Shown piece after piece: positions 1 to 13,600 of a DNA stretch of 64,000 nucleotides (positions are counted from its first letter, which is position 1; every line of letters begins with the position of its first letter). Below the pieces are notes generated by a model. It was not told the DNA's origin and searched no databases. It saw only the letters and a list, made by a program, of their open reading frames with translations. Source of the DNA: Siphonodentalium dalli (Eukaryota; Mollusca; Scaphopoda; Gadilida; Siphonodentaliidae); the NCBI GenBank assembly GCA_032622095.1, contig CP136061.1:192826369-192890368 (forward strand), in the 5' to 3' direction. The translations under genes and the position numbers were made by a program.

Positions 1-770
1 CCCAAATTTTGCTACATATGTCAACATGAAACAGATGTGTGAGTGACAATTTCAGAATTTTGACGTAAACAAAACGAATGTTGTCACGTGGCAATTTCAA
101 CATAAACAAAGTTATAACTGCAATGTTGTCTCACTGGTTGAATGTTCTAATACTTACATTCTAAAACCACAAGAACAGAGATAACATAGCAACTGTGCTG
201 TATAGGCATTCCCAAAGAGAGTTCAACACGTGAACGGCTGCATATATACAGACGAATTCAATTTCGAATTCAATTCGGAATTCTAAACCACGTGCTCCGA
301 AACCGGAAGTTGGGGAATTACCCACAATTTTCAACATAATAAAATAGTTTTAATTTTATTTTTTGCGTAAAATAAAACAAGTGAAATTGAATGAAATTGT
401 CACTCTGATATTATTTTAATAATTATTGTGTCGTTTCCCAAATTGAAACGATGTCACAACAAATTAAACAAATTGGAACGGAATTGTTAAATGAAGCCGA
501 CAATAATATGTGGTTCAATTTGCTCATAGCGTGTACTTCCCTTCGAGTCACAAGATGAAAAAGAGATCTTGACTGTGTCCCCACTTGCTTATATACATAA
601 CAAGTGAACAAATGACCTTGACCTGCTACGTCATATAAATAATGATTCAAAAAGGTACTTAAGCTATTTCGTACCAAAATAATAAATTTTAAACGATCTC
701 ATAGAATCCTTTCTTGTGAATAAAGATGAATATACCATGTAGTTCAGTGTGTAACGTATCTTTGAGGGGA
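1..770 (-). mobile_element. End of a long-terminal-inverted-repeat element (copy Z, cut by the window edge)
   Basis: This segment is the reverse complement of about 52040-52790, the left end of the large element at 52.0-59.0 kb. It shares the 'TTCAGTGTGTAAC' tip, the 'CTTGACTGTGTCCCCACTTG' block and the CCGGAAGTTGGG stretch. It lies in the 3'-ward intron of LAS1L. The open frame at 423-677 is only this repeat. Confidence 0.7.
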
Positions 771-1577
771 ATATATACTGAATTTTCGATCAGAGGAATC
801 ATATAAAATAAATGTACAGACCCAAATAAGCAATGTGCACTGACATGCAGGGTGGAAATTTACAATGAAATTAATAAATGTGCATGCACGTTTATTTGGA
901 ATACTTTGGAGTATGTTCATAAGTTCATGTTCAGCTAACTTGGGTAGTAGTGTAATATGAATACTATTGACCCTTGTAGCATGCAGGCAAAAAATATTTC
1001 AACTTCAGAAATGACAAAAAAATCCTCAACTTTATGGACACAAATTGACACTTCTTCATCACTATATTGTGCAACCACTGCAATGCTTCACAAATTAAAT
1101 TTGATGCTTTTATAGCAAAGAGGAAGAAAACCATTTTGCATGAAATGTCTTTCCAATTGACAAATAATTAACCCTTTCATGATGGGAGCTGCGCTGGCGC
1201 AGCATTAAAGATCATGTGCCAGTGTATTCTCTCATTGGGAGCCTTGAATATATAAGAGAATGTACTTACAAGGTGAAGGTAAATATAATATTGTTAGACC
1301 AATGTATTCTCTTTTAATATGTATGTGAGGCTCCCTATAGGAGACTCTCATAATTAAGAGAATGCACTGGCTTACAAGGTGAAGGTAAAATGGTTAGACC
1401 AATGTATTCTCTTATATATGCAAGGCTCGCTATGGGAGGCTCGCATATATAAGAGAATCATGAATGCATTGGCACAGGGTTTTTGCAATATTTCAGGAAG
1501 ATTCAGTCATGGAATGATGGAAGGGATGAAGGTAGAGCATACACCAGTAATAACATCATATATCCATTCAGTCTCAC
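771..1577. repeat. LAS1L intron with a TTAA hairpin MITE (1168 to about 1515)
   Basis: From 771 to 1167 nothing is recognised. A TTAA at 1168 begins an ACCCTTTCATGA end typical of the piggyBac-like MITE family found elsewhere in the window. Inside are hairpins built from 'GCATTCTCTTATATATGC' and its complement. The right end is degenerate ('GGAAGATTCAGTCATGG' near 1496-1512) and no second TTAA was found. The short open frames here are hairpin artefacts. Confidence 0.65.
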
Positions 1578-1685
1578 CTCATATTGCTTGTTCTCAAATG
1601 AATGCAGTAGATCTCTAAGCTTATTTTTACAAGCATCCTTGTTCAAAGAATCAGATATTGGCAGCTGCTTCTCCCAGTATTCTTT
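1578..1685 (-). CDS. LAS1L: LAS1L coding exon 6
   Basis: Acceptor AACACAG|A and donor GAG|GTGAGA; exactly 36 codons. It encodes KEYWEKQL (family: 'TYW.RQL') and then ACKNKLRDLLHSFENKQYE, matching the 'ELL.SYE.EQ' helix. There is no long acidic insert between these two blocks, unlike the vertebrate protein. The next exon should be left of the window; none was found between 1 and 1577. Confidence 0.93.
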
Positions 1686-4600
1686 CTGTGTTATGCAAAG
1701 AGAGACAGACAACCCTCAACCATGTACAGATTGTAATAATAAAATATGTTGATATTTATTACTTTTCATAGTATCATTTAACCATTTCAATACTAAAAAT
1801 AATTGATTACATTAGTAAATACTCAGAAAATAAGTTCAATAAACAGCTGTATTATATGTTCGTCTGTCTGCCATCTGCTTATATTTCCTGAACATCCCTT
1901 CAGATGAATAACGATTTCAATCCTTTTTATATATGCAAATATACACATATTTTGTTTGTTTAGTTCTATCAAAATTGAAATATTCTCCAAAATTCAAATA
2001 CATATTTATTCATTCCACAGTATGCATAACAGCTCTGCTTTGTTGTTCAATTATAAACATAACTTTCAACTTCAAAATCAGAAGCATGCCGATTTTAAGA
2101 ACACCGGGACTGGTATATAATACTTACTTTTAACCACTGAAGTGACCACTCAGCCGCTGTTTGTAGAACATCCAACGATGGCAGGTTACCGTGAGACGCT
2201 TCATGACGAATATTCACTATCCACTCAGGTACTCCAAACTGTAATAGGAAAATGAAGCTCATTTGTCTGATTAATTCATAACCTTGTTTATCACATACAG
2301 TAATGTTAGAGAACTTCCCCCCCCCCCGCCTGAATTTTTCTTACCTTAAGTATTAAGGCTTAATATGTAATGTGGCCAGTTACTCTCAATTTATTATTTA
2401 ATATGACTCCCAGAAAATACATGTTTCATTGTTGGGGGGGGGGGGGGTAAACTAGCTAATTTTCAATGAAAATTCTCCAAACTTTAATTATTGCCTTTTT
2501 GAATACATGCTTTATTGTCACCAATGATAGTTTTTCTTAGTCGCATAGCCATATCTGGCCATTAGAATGCCTCTGCTGATGAAAACAAAATACTTCCTTG
2601 TCACATTAGGGGGAGATGCGCAAGGGGGGGGGGGGGAGATGTTGTAGCACACCATTACAGTGAAAATTGCCAAAGTACTGACAGTTCGAGGACCAAAACT
2701 GGCACCTTTGAGTGACTAACACGAGAAAATTAAAACATCAAAAACAGTAACATCAGTCTAGTTGATACCCTATTTATAATTTATAACCTAAATATTTGCT
2801 TTTTGTTGAAACCATAAAGCAATAAAGTACTGTTGCTTGATTTTGAAGTGGTGGTGGTTAATCATCATTGTTTTTATAAGTAAGCGTGTGTGACTTCAGA
2901 TAAATTGTTATCCAGCCATACACAACCGAGCAACTGCTGATTAATTGTTGACGGGTTTCAGTGACATCTTGTGATATTTAGATATAAGATTGCTGACTAT
3001 GTTGGCTTGAAACTTTTTGGCCAAATGAATATATTTTTGGCTGTTTTCGAAGCAATCTGGCCATTGGCCAATTTAGCCAAGACAGCATGCACCCTGTCTG
3101 GAAAGGTGTGTTATATATCCCATGTTGATGTCTCAATCAGCCAATATAAAGCAGCCAAGATAACTGTTCCTACCATCACCTACCAGTCTGATTCTGCAAG
3201 ATGCCGTATATGTGAACTAAATTATGGAGAGACAAATAATTTTTTTTTACATTTTGAGCTGGTTATTCTTCCGGAAAAAATGTCAAAATGACCACCAATA
3301 ACCAGGACTGTTGGCGGAACAAACACGCAATTGTGGTAGATTCACGGTAACATGGTGTGACAATCGCGATCTGGAGCCTAGATTCAAAATGAAAACAAAC
3401 ATTAAGCCATTAGTTTCTTTCCATGTAACCATAACTCCAACACAATATTGTTAAAGGACAACTTAATATTCGAACTCCCAGATCACACTATATAAAATAC
3501 ATGTTGTATTAAATATCATTTGAAAGAGGAAGCTCCAAAACATTTCATTATCAACTTATCCGGTGCAATAAACTGTGAACATTGTTGTTTGTGTTGAGGT
3601 ATCGACGTGTTTTTGTGCTTAAGTTTCATCTGATTTGTTCTGCAAAGTATATAATTTTCAATGGAAGGGAAATAACTCTATATCTGAGTTTGAATTCTGT
3701 TGCATTCTGGTAGCGAGAAAGGGGAAATGTTTCTATGATTTCAGCTATTTTCTGTTACTCTATGGGCATCTTCTGAGACACAGACTCTCCAATTGGTGAT
3801 AAATTATAGTATTTTAGTCTTATTTTATGTCATACATTGCTATTAAAACCGTAAATCAAGGCACTATAAAAAAATACCTGATGGTTCAGGAGTCGATTAT
3901 TTAGGGCATTACTGTAGTTCCCTTACAAAATGTTCAGCTAATAAATTAAAACAAATGATCATGTTTGTTGAACTTATTATCTGCAAATTTCCAACAAATG
4001 AATAGGAATCCACACGCACTTATATTAACTGTTTTTCTGAACATCCCTCCAATTGAATAGTACACGCCATTCCAATGAATATTTTTAGAACTTTATAACT
4101 GGGCGGGAGAATCCATTTAATTAAGAAAGGGTTAATTTGAGAGTTAAAATCAGATAACAAAGGGTGATATATCTTCAAATCACAAATGGAATTATCCCTT
4201 CCTATACTAAATGGTTTCTCCCATTCAGTTATAAAGCTATACATTTGAATGGTCTATTATTCATCTGAAGGGGTGTTCAGGATAAACTAGCAAATGACAG
4301 TCAGACAAAAAGATAATAGAAGTGCTGAAGGATCCATATTCATTGATGGGAAATGTTCAGATAATAAGTTTAACAAATGGGTCGTTTGAAATTATTATCT
4401 GAACATTTCCTAAGGGAACTACTCGGTACTCGTCAGTGAGTATTTAGTATAGAATGGGTTAAACACCCACATAGCAAGGTTCTGAGTAGAGCTAGCACAG
4501 CAGCCTTTATGCATACCCTTTGTTTTGTACTTACATCTCGAGCAAGCCGGTGTATTGGTTGGGCAAATGCCTTCTGACCTTTGTCTGTTATAAGATTTAC

Positions 4601-7600
4601 AAATCTGTAACAAAACACCTAATAATTGTCAGAAAAAGGAAGAGGATGTTATGTGTATGCATGCCATATATACTGTAAAGTCATTTTAATTCATAGGGGT
4701 CTATTATTTGATAAATTCATAGTTTGGCCAAAGAGCCAAAAAATATTTAACAACACGTAGACAACGCAGATGACACTATACGAGAGAGGCACAAAGATAT
4801 TAGCATGTCGTAAGATGGTTGTAACAAAAAACAGAATGAAAGATGAAACATAATCAATTCATATAAAATAGCAGATCTTTTATTGTTAATATCGTATGTC
4901 ATCTGATACCTTCTCTAATAATTTGGGTAACCAGGGCTCACTATGTGCAGGTTACATAAACAATGTTATAATTACACTGTAGGCCTACTTTTGTCAGTGT
5001 GTGAAATACATGTAAAGCTGGTAGCTATTAGCACACTGATTGAATGATGCCCTATTAAAGCCAGACAACCTAGAGGTCAAGTTCCAAACGATCACTACTT
5101 GGAGCTGGTATTGTTCGACCTGTTCAGTTTGACATATACCATTCTCGACCCACGAATTCATATTCCCACTAAATGGTCTTTTTGTGAGAAACAACGAAAT
5201 ACGATGCCGATGAAATCAAGCCATTCACAGTACATGTATCAAATACAACACAATAGTTAAATTAAAATACAATTCACATCATTGATCATATTTTCACTTG
5301 CGATTGTATTCGCTATGCAACATGAATGCTGGACATTAGTTGATTGAAATTACATCACAGGCAAAAATATACCTTTTGTATTCTGATTCCCATTCATTCA
5401 TTTGTAAGGATGTTCAAAACTTAAGTTCAAGGCTGTTTGTTGAACTTATTAGCTGAAAATCCCTAAAATTGATGGGAATCAAGTAACTACTCGACACTGA
5501 GTATCCACTTATGGAAGAGATAATGATATTTTCTGCATGCTTTCGTGCTCCACACAAAACACTTGTAGTTACAAACTTCACCCATACAGCATGCAATGCA
5601 ACAAAATCACATCTATATCTTAATTGATTTTTTATTTGTTACTCTGCTCAGATTCAAAGTTTGATTTGTTAGTTGTTATTCATCATGTCATAGAGTTCCT
5701 CATCACCTACTAATATTATCATCCCGTTAGATTACTTTCTACATTTCTTACTTCTGCTTTACTTTTATCTATTATAATCTGTTCTATTCTGGTGTTTGGT
5801 AAACAATATTTAATTTTCAATTAAATACGAATTTCATATATCTAATGCAATTATAGCAATATACCCCCTGAAACATCAATGATTTCTGAAAGGTACAGGG
5901 CGAATATACTGTGGCAAATACCTTTTAACTAAATTTGACATAGTATATTCGCCAGTACCTTTCTGAAATCACAAAACACGACCCCGTTATCCCCTAACTC
6001 ACCTAATAACTGCTAGGCTGTAGTTCATTACAATAGAGTGATAATTAGCATCAAAGGTACCCTCTTCTTCTGTCTCATGATGTAACAGCAGGCATTTTAC
6101 AAAACTGTATGTGCAGTCAATCGCCACAGGAACTACATTTGGCAACCTAGATATAGAATCAAGAAAATATGTAGCCTTCAAAGTATAAAAAGATCAACTA
6201 TGAAAGTGATAAGAATGATAAGAAAGCTAGATCTGAGCAGGCATGAGAATAAGGTGCCTGTCATTTGCAGAATGAGGTCTTAAAGAATTGAAGTTCCCAA
6301 ATGGTGAATATTGTGATGTACACCCATTTGGAACCTTGATTATGCAGTGTGTCGTCTGCCAATTTGGGGATATAGAGAAACTAGACTAAAGAAGAAATAG
6401 AATTTATGTGAAGAATTTCTATAGAAATTTGATAATAAAGAAACTTTCCAGAGAAGATGAGGCATAAGTAGAATAAGGTCCCCGGAGGGTGAATTTAGCA
6501 ATTCTAGCCTGCTATTTGGGATAGTGTCACTAAATTCACCTTTTTGGGACCTAGTTCTGCAAATGTCAGGCAACTTATTCTCAGGCCTGGTTGCAGATAT
6601 TGAACAATCACATCTCCAATTATAACAGATTGACTGAAATACATGAGTACCATAGCATGAATACCATTTTGGAATATCATTAGTTAATCATCACATACAT
6701 ACATGTATGCTCCCACTGGGGTTGAATCGCTGACTTCTACATTGTATAATGGCTAACAATTAACATTTATATTACCCACTAAAACTGATAATGTGATTCC
6801 CATTTCGATTCAAAGACAATCCATTAAAATATAGTTAAAGATTCATGTATGTCTTAGAGCTTTCATCCATAGGTGTCCAGAACAATATATAGTATGTTCC
6901 ACAAACATAAATAAAACAGCCAGCAAATTAAATGGAATTAAATACTGTCCATGTGACACACATGCATCACATGGTAACCACTCAATTACCAAATGAGAAC
7001 ACAAATATGAGCCTACGTGGGACCTGATTGGCCAGAAACATTCATTTTACAATTTTGTTGTTAGGAAATTGAATCACATGTTTGGCACACAATTTCCCAT
7101 AGGAAATCCCCATGTTTTTAAAGTGGATATTCCCAGACATTTTGTTGCAGATTGTAAATGTAGCTTTTCTAGGAAATAATATTTGTTATCCTAGGCAACA
7201 ACGGGGGTACATGGAGATTTAAAACCTGGATGTTGATATTCAAAAAGAGACATCCAGGTATTAAATCTCCATGTACCCCAAGATGTTGCTGGAGATAACA
7301 ATTTTGTCCCCACAGCCTAAAAGACATATCATATACTTGTTCGTGCGTGAAACTGATAAGTTAGTATTCAGGCGCTATGCCAACTGAAGGAATGTAACAT
7401 TCTACTAACATCACCGAAAATTTGAAGCAAATCGAACATCCCATTCCATAGAAAACATCATCTGAACTATGCTCAATTGTAAATATTTACTACTCGATTC
7501 GGGACGCATCTATCGGCGATAAACTAATGAAAATGATGTCGCCACCGAGAGACACTGCATTTAATTAATATATAAGAATGACGGTGTGTGTTGTCACTTT

Positions 7601-10600
7601 GGATATAATATTTGTAAAAATTACTACTTTGAACAAGATTATTCTCCATTTCTATTTGACCACCCTACCTGAGTGTTTCACATCACTTTAATTAAAGTGT
7701 GCTTTTATAACTTCTCAGATTAATTCACACCGATAAGAATAATTCAATATGAGTATTGAGACACGACATATTTACAAATGAGAATCGGAGAACATTGTTA
7801 TAGACAGTAACTACAATATATCTACAATTCACCACTTTCACTATGTCAGCAATTGCGGTGGCCGGGATGGTGGAACCATAGCCCACTTCTCTCAGTCGGT
7901 GTAGTATCAGGCAGAAACATTATATAAACACTCCCCTTCCTGCCTCATCTCAATTAAAAGTGTCTCCCCTGAAGAAATGAGTTCAACCAATGGGTTGAAT
8001 ATATTGTCTGTGCATTTTTCCAAGGACACGCCACAATTTTCCTGGTAAAAATCAAACATTGCTCGATCGCTATGATATGCCTGTGGTCTAGTCGTGAGCA
8101 TGCGCAGTGGGTACTCCACCAGTGATTTTCCCCACCTACAAATTAAAATTGCAGTGTCTGCGGTTGCAATTACAAGGTCAATATTGTTAGGCCGATGTAT
8201 TCTCTTATATATGCAAGGCTCCCTCTGGGAGACTCACATATATAAGAGAAAGCATTGGCATAGGGTTTTCGCAAAATTTCAGGAAGCTCCAGTCATGGAA
8301 TGGTTCAAATTGATGATGTAAGTAATCACCCCAGTTTACTATTTCATGAGTTCTTATGTATTAGGAATATATCACCTCCACTGTGCACTGAGCATAGGAC
8401 GTGGAAATGTCACAAGACTATCACCAGGCCTCGAAATTTGGGATGAGCAAATTTTCATTAGCCTCTCGATCATGCAAATTGAAATGTGGGGGACGAATTT
8501 TTGTCACTATAGCATGGAAACTAAACAGAATTTATATTGAACCTTCAAAACAACTGTCCACCATGTGTCTGAGGAAGAATTTCCAGATAATGAAAGTGTC
8601 AATGACACTGTAGCTCAACTTGGAAAGGGAATAATTTAATGTGTTACAGTCAATGGAGCGATTAGGAATGTGGAAAGTTGAAATGTCTAAGCAATACTAG
8701 ATTATCGACATGAAGAGATATATATATTTAAAGTAAAATCCAAGATGGTTGCTAGTGGCTATGTTTTCGAATGAAATTCAAAAACATTTTGACAGCTTCC
8801 ATCTAGTAGATCAATATCAAGATTAATATGAAGATTGGTGATGATCGGCTGAGGGAAGTGGACTGCAGGGTGTGCCAAAGGATTTAGTCATGCAAAGAGC
8901 AAAATCTAAGATGGCTGCCAGCGGACATGATTTATGGCCGAGGGAACCCAAAATGACTCGTTCCCATCTACATGTCAATGTTAACAGCCATGACAAATTT
9001 CCTAATGATCGGACCAAAGCTATGACTTGTAGACCGTCATGCAATGAGTAAAATCCAAGATGGCTGCCAGTGGCCATGTTTACGGCCGATTGACCCCGAA
9101 ATGCCTCGTTCCCATCTACATGTCAATGTTAACATCCATGACAAATTTCATGATGATACGACCTGTAGCCTGTGTCAAATGATTTAGTCAAACAAAGAGT
9201 AAAATCCAAGATGGCTGCCAGCGACCATGTTTTATGGCCGAATTACCCCAAAATGACTCGTTCCCATCTACATGTCAATATTAACATCCAAGACAAATTT
9301 CATGATGATCAGACGAATACTCCAGCCTGTTGCCCGTGCTAATGGATTGAATTTTGAAATCCTAGATGGCCACTGGCGGCCATGTTTTTTTTCCAAATGA
9401 CCCATCCCATCTAAATGTCAATGCCCATGACAAATTTCATAATGATTGTACCAAAGGTAATACCTGTAGCACATGCCAAAGGATTTAGTCATGCAAAGAG
9501 TCAAATTCAAGATGGCTGCCAGTGGCCATGTTTTAAGGCCGTATGACCCCAATATGACTCGTTCCCATCTACATGTAATTGTTAACATTCATGACAAATT
9601 TCATGATGATCCGACCAAAGGTATGATCTGTAGCCCGTGCCAAACAATTTAGTCATGCAAAGAGTAAAATCCAAGATGGCTGCCGGTGGCCATGTTTTAT
9701 AGCTCATCGACCCCAAAATTAATTGCTCCCATCTACATGTCAATAATAACATCAACAACAATTTTCATGATGATCAACGAAAAGTAGGACCTGTAGCACG
9801 TGTTAATGGATTTAAATTTGAAATCCAAGATGGCCGCTGGCAGCCATGTTTTTTTTCCGAATGACCCTAAAATGACTCGTCCCCATCTACATGTCAATGT
9901 CAACAGCTATGATTTTATAATGATCCGACCAAAGGTATGACCTGTAGCCAGTGCTAAAGGAAATTGTTGACGAATCACACACGCACACACACCCTCATGC
10001 ACACTGGCACACACATGGACGACGGATACCAAGCCATGGCAATAGCTCAAACTTTACAAAGTAAAATTGAGCTAAAAAACCTATCTTTTTCAGAGAAGTT
10101 CTAAGTGCAAGGGAATGGCCCCAAATGCAGGAAATGGCCTTTCAGGTGCAAGCCTTGAAATAGTGTGTCTGTCATTTGCAGAATGAGGTCCCCAGAGGGT
10201 GAATTTAGTAATGCTACCCCGCATAGCGGCTAGCATCACCAAATTCACCCTCTGGGGACCTCATTCTGAAAATGACAGACACACCATTTCAAGGCTTGCT
10301 CAGGTGCAACAGCAATACGGGGTCCTGGGTAGATTCCATAATCATGACCTGAGGCCCTCACTTCTGTGATTGGATCACCATAGGAATTCAGGGGGACCTG
10401 CAAGCCTTGAAATAGTGTGTCTGTCATTTGCAGAATGAGGTCCCCAGAAAGTGCGCCAGATGGTGAATTTAGTTATGCTATTCCGCACAGCAGGCAACAT
10501 CACGAAATTCAACCTCTAGTAACCTCATTCTGCTGAGACCTCAACTGCTATGGGAGACCTAGGATCAGATTGAAGTTACCCAGTTGAAGTTGGTGATGTT

Positions 10601-13600
10601 CACCAGTCACCTCGATTATGCATTTTATCTTTGCAAATTAGGGGATACAGAAACTGAACAGAAGGGATAAAGTAACTAAAAACAATGTTAATTTGAGACT
10701 ATAGATACTTCCCAGAAGATGAGGCCTAAGCAGAATAAGGTCCCCATAGGGTGAATTTAGCCTAGCCTGATGTGTGGGGAAGTGTCAATAAATTCACCCT
10801 CTGGGGATCTCAATCTGCAAATGACAGATAAACTAGTATTTCAAGGCTTGGGGACCTGTTAACAGGTTACCACAAATTTCCCATTTGCACCAAATTTAAT
10901 GCCCTGTATCATCATATATTGTGTATTATTGGCACACTTAGAGCCATTAACTCGTTTAGGACGGGAAACGGATATATCCGTTTCCCAAAACATTACCTAC
11001 AGGACGGGAAACGGATATATCCGTTTCCCACTTCATGCACTTGTTATCAGCGAATGAATCTTTTATAATTAAATGTTTGCGCATAGTATCATGTATTTAA
11101 TATATAGGCCGATCACTCAGTGAGGGGTCCAGGAAGATGTAACCTATTTTTGGCGTCACGTGAGGGTCGCGTGACGTGATTCGTGACGTCATTGTTCCAA
11201 AATGTCGGCGCCTAGTAGCCTAATTCGTAGACGCGTAGACAAGTTTTCGGGTGGTAATCAACATGGCAGGTGAATCTTGACCACTTCAGCGGAAGGTCAA
11301 AGAAGCGATAGCAATTTAAGTATATTCATGGACCATATTTTTTGGAAATTAATTACATTTGATTCAAAATGTCGCATGCAGACATCTCGTATAGCGAAAT
11401 TACAGCCCCCAAACGCATAATTTTCCGAAAATCGGTTGCCATGTCAACCGGTCGCAATTTGGTGGTATATACCCAAATTTTTTGGAAGATTTATAGACGC
11501 ACGGATGATCACCCGTCGTATATTATGAGTTGTCACGTGGAGAATTCTATCATGACAAATAGTCTGACCCAGCATTAAATTAACGCATACATTGCTATAA
11601 AATGATCTAAAAGTAAGCATTTAACGTTAGAAAACGGGGGTTTGGTGGCCATTTTGAATGGCGCCCTCTGTCGGTGATGGGTGATTTTCGAGCAAGGTTA
11701 GTACCAGATGTTGGCAAAATATTCCTGGATCATTTAACTTTGGAAACCATTTATATTTGATTCAAAATGTCGCAAACATATCGTCATATAGCGAAATTAC
11801 AGCCCCCAGAATAATAAATTTCCGCTAATAGGTTGCTATGGCAACCGGTCGCAATTTGGTGGTATCTACCCAAAATTTCTAGAAGATTTATAGACTACGG
11901 ATGATCACCCATATAGTATGAGTTTTCACGCGGAGAATTCTGCCATCGTCTGGCCCAACATTGAATAAACGCATAAATTGATATAAAATTATATAAAAGT
12001 AAGCATTTCTGCAAACAATCTCGTCTGTGAGTAATGTTTTCTCAAAAGAATCACGTCCCAAACGAGTTAAAGAAGAAACGCATGGATTCGCCTGTAGATA
12101 GTAAAGAAAGTGATAAATCTGGGAATTTTGCATGGACATCAGGTATCATTAGGGGGTCAGGGGGGCTAAAGCCCCCCTCCCCAAAAATTTGAGTAGTGTT
12201 AGCCCCCCCCCCCCATTGGGAAAAGGTGGCAGTTAACCCAATTAAGATTTCCCGGCACCCAGTAGCCTTATCGGGGACCGTAGTCCCACCCCAAGTCGGG
12301 GGGGGGGGTGATGGCATCGCCAGTAGTGTTAATGTCGTGCAAAACTGTCATGGCAGGTTTGTTAAACAGACATTATGCCCTGCCATCTGGTCAAATTGCA
12401 TGCCTGAGATTGTGGCTGATGTTGTATAATTATGTTTAGATATTTAAATTGACTTATAGTTGCTTTATTATGCTATTAAAGTATTTTTTATTTAAATTTT
12501 CTGTTAATTTTTGTAAATGTTTATTATAAATTGACAAATTTTGCATGAAAAGGGTTTAAAATTGGACAAGTTATCCCACTCAAAATGTATATTAACATAT
12601 CCTCTTCAATTTAGTAATAGTATGGTATATAAGGGTATTCTTCAGTTATACGAGATGCATCAGCTAGTAAAATTGAAAAAAAATTCAAAATTTTTTGGCT
12701 TTATTTTGAGGATTGACACTAATTTTCAGGATGCCTCATATTGGAAAAATAAACAACTACTGCTCGATATAATCCATTTTTTATTTCAGTAAGGTCTATA
12801 TTTTGATAAAATACTATAAGAAACGCTGTGTTTCACACATATACATATATATAGGAATCAGGGAGCTAAATGTGTTCTAGAGTCGGGGAGCGAGTACACC
12901 GTGGAACCCTAAAGGTGAAGGTAACTGAAGAATGACCTTCACCTGATACATGCGACACGTTGTTAAAGGATGACATCGCGTTTATTTGATTTGTACATAA
13001 TATCTAAATAATTTAAACTGGTGAATGAATGGGGGAATGGATTTTTGTGAGCGGGAAATTTATTTAACTAGCTGCTGTAGTTCTGGATTTTTCCAGAACA
13101 AATTTGGCTGTGGGATAACCCCGTCGTACACTTGGGGATTTATTTTTAAAAGTAAACACATGACCTATGATTTTTCTTGCATTTTCGTGATCAGCTGGTG
13201 TCAATCTAGCTGGGTAAACATCACTGGTATGGCCTGCAGGCTTCAATTCAGTGAATTTGGCGGAAACGTTAACACTGTCGCCTATGGGAAACCATTTAGT
13301 TCAGTGATTCCTATAGGAAAAATATGAATTTTACGAAATTTCACGTCTCGCCATGATAAGTTGTTAATTCCATATTTTCTTATTTTCAAATGATAATGAC
13401 CACATTTTGGACAGATTTAAAGAAGAAACGCATGGATTCGCCTGTAGATAGTAAAGAAAGTGATAAATCTGGGAATTTTGCATGGACATCAGGTATCATT
13501 AGGGGGTCAGGGGGGCTAAAGCCCCCCTCCCCAAAAATTTGAGTAGTGTTAGCCCCCCCCCCCCCCCATTGGGAAAAGGTGGCAGTTAACCCAATTAAGA

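Noticed and set aside
2971-3291. 106-residue plus-strand frame in LAS1L intron 4
   Set aside because: No domain, no convincing splice context, AT-rich composition like the surrounding intron.
6147-6181. Upstream extension of LAS1L exon 3 beginning with ATG
   Set aside because: Breaks phase with exon 2; the acceptor at 6148-6147 restores homology.
7907-8119. Minus-strand frame after an acceptor-like AG, tried as a LAS1L exon
   Set aside because: No Las1 similarity, and exons 2 and 3 already join in phase without it.
12541-12792. 83-residue frame repeated exactly at 13908-14159
   Set aside because: Repeated only because segment B is duplicated; low-complexity AT-rich content and no domain.
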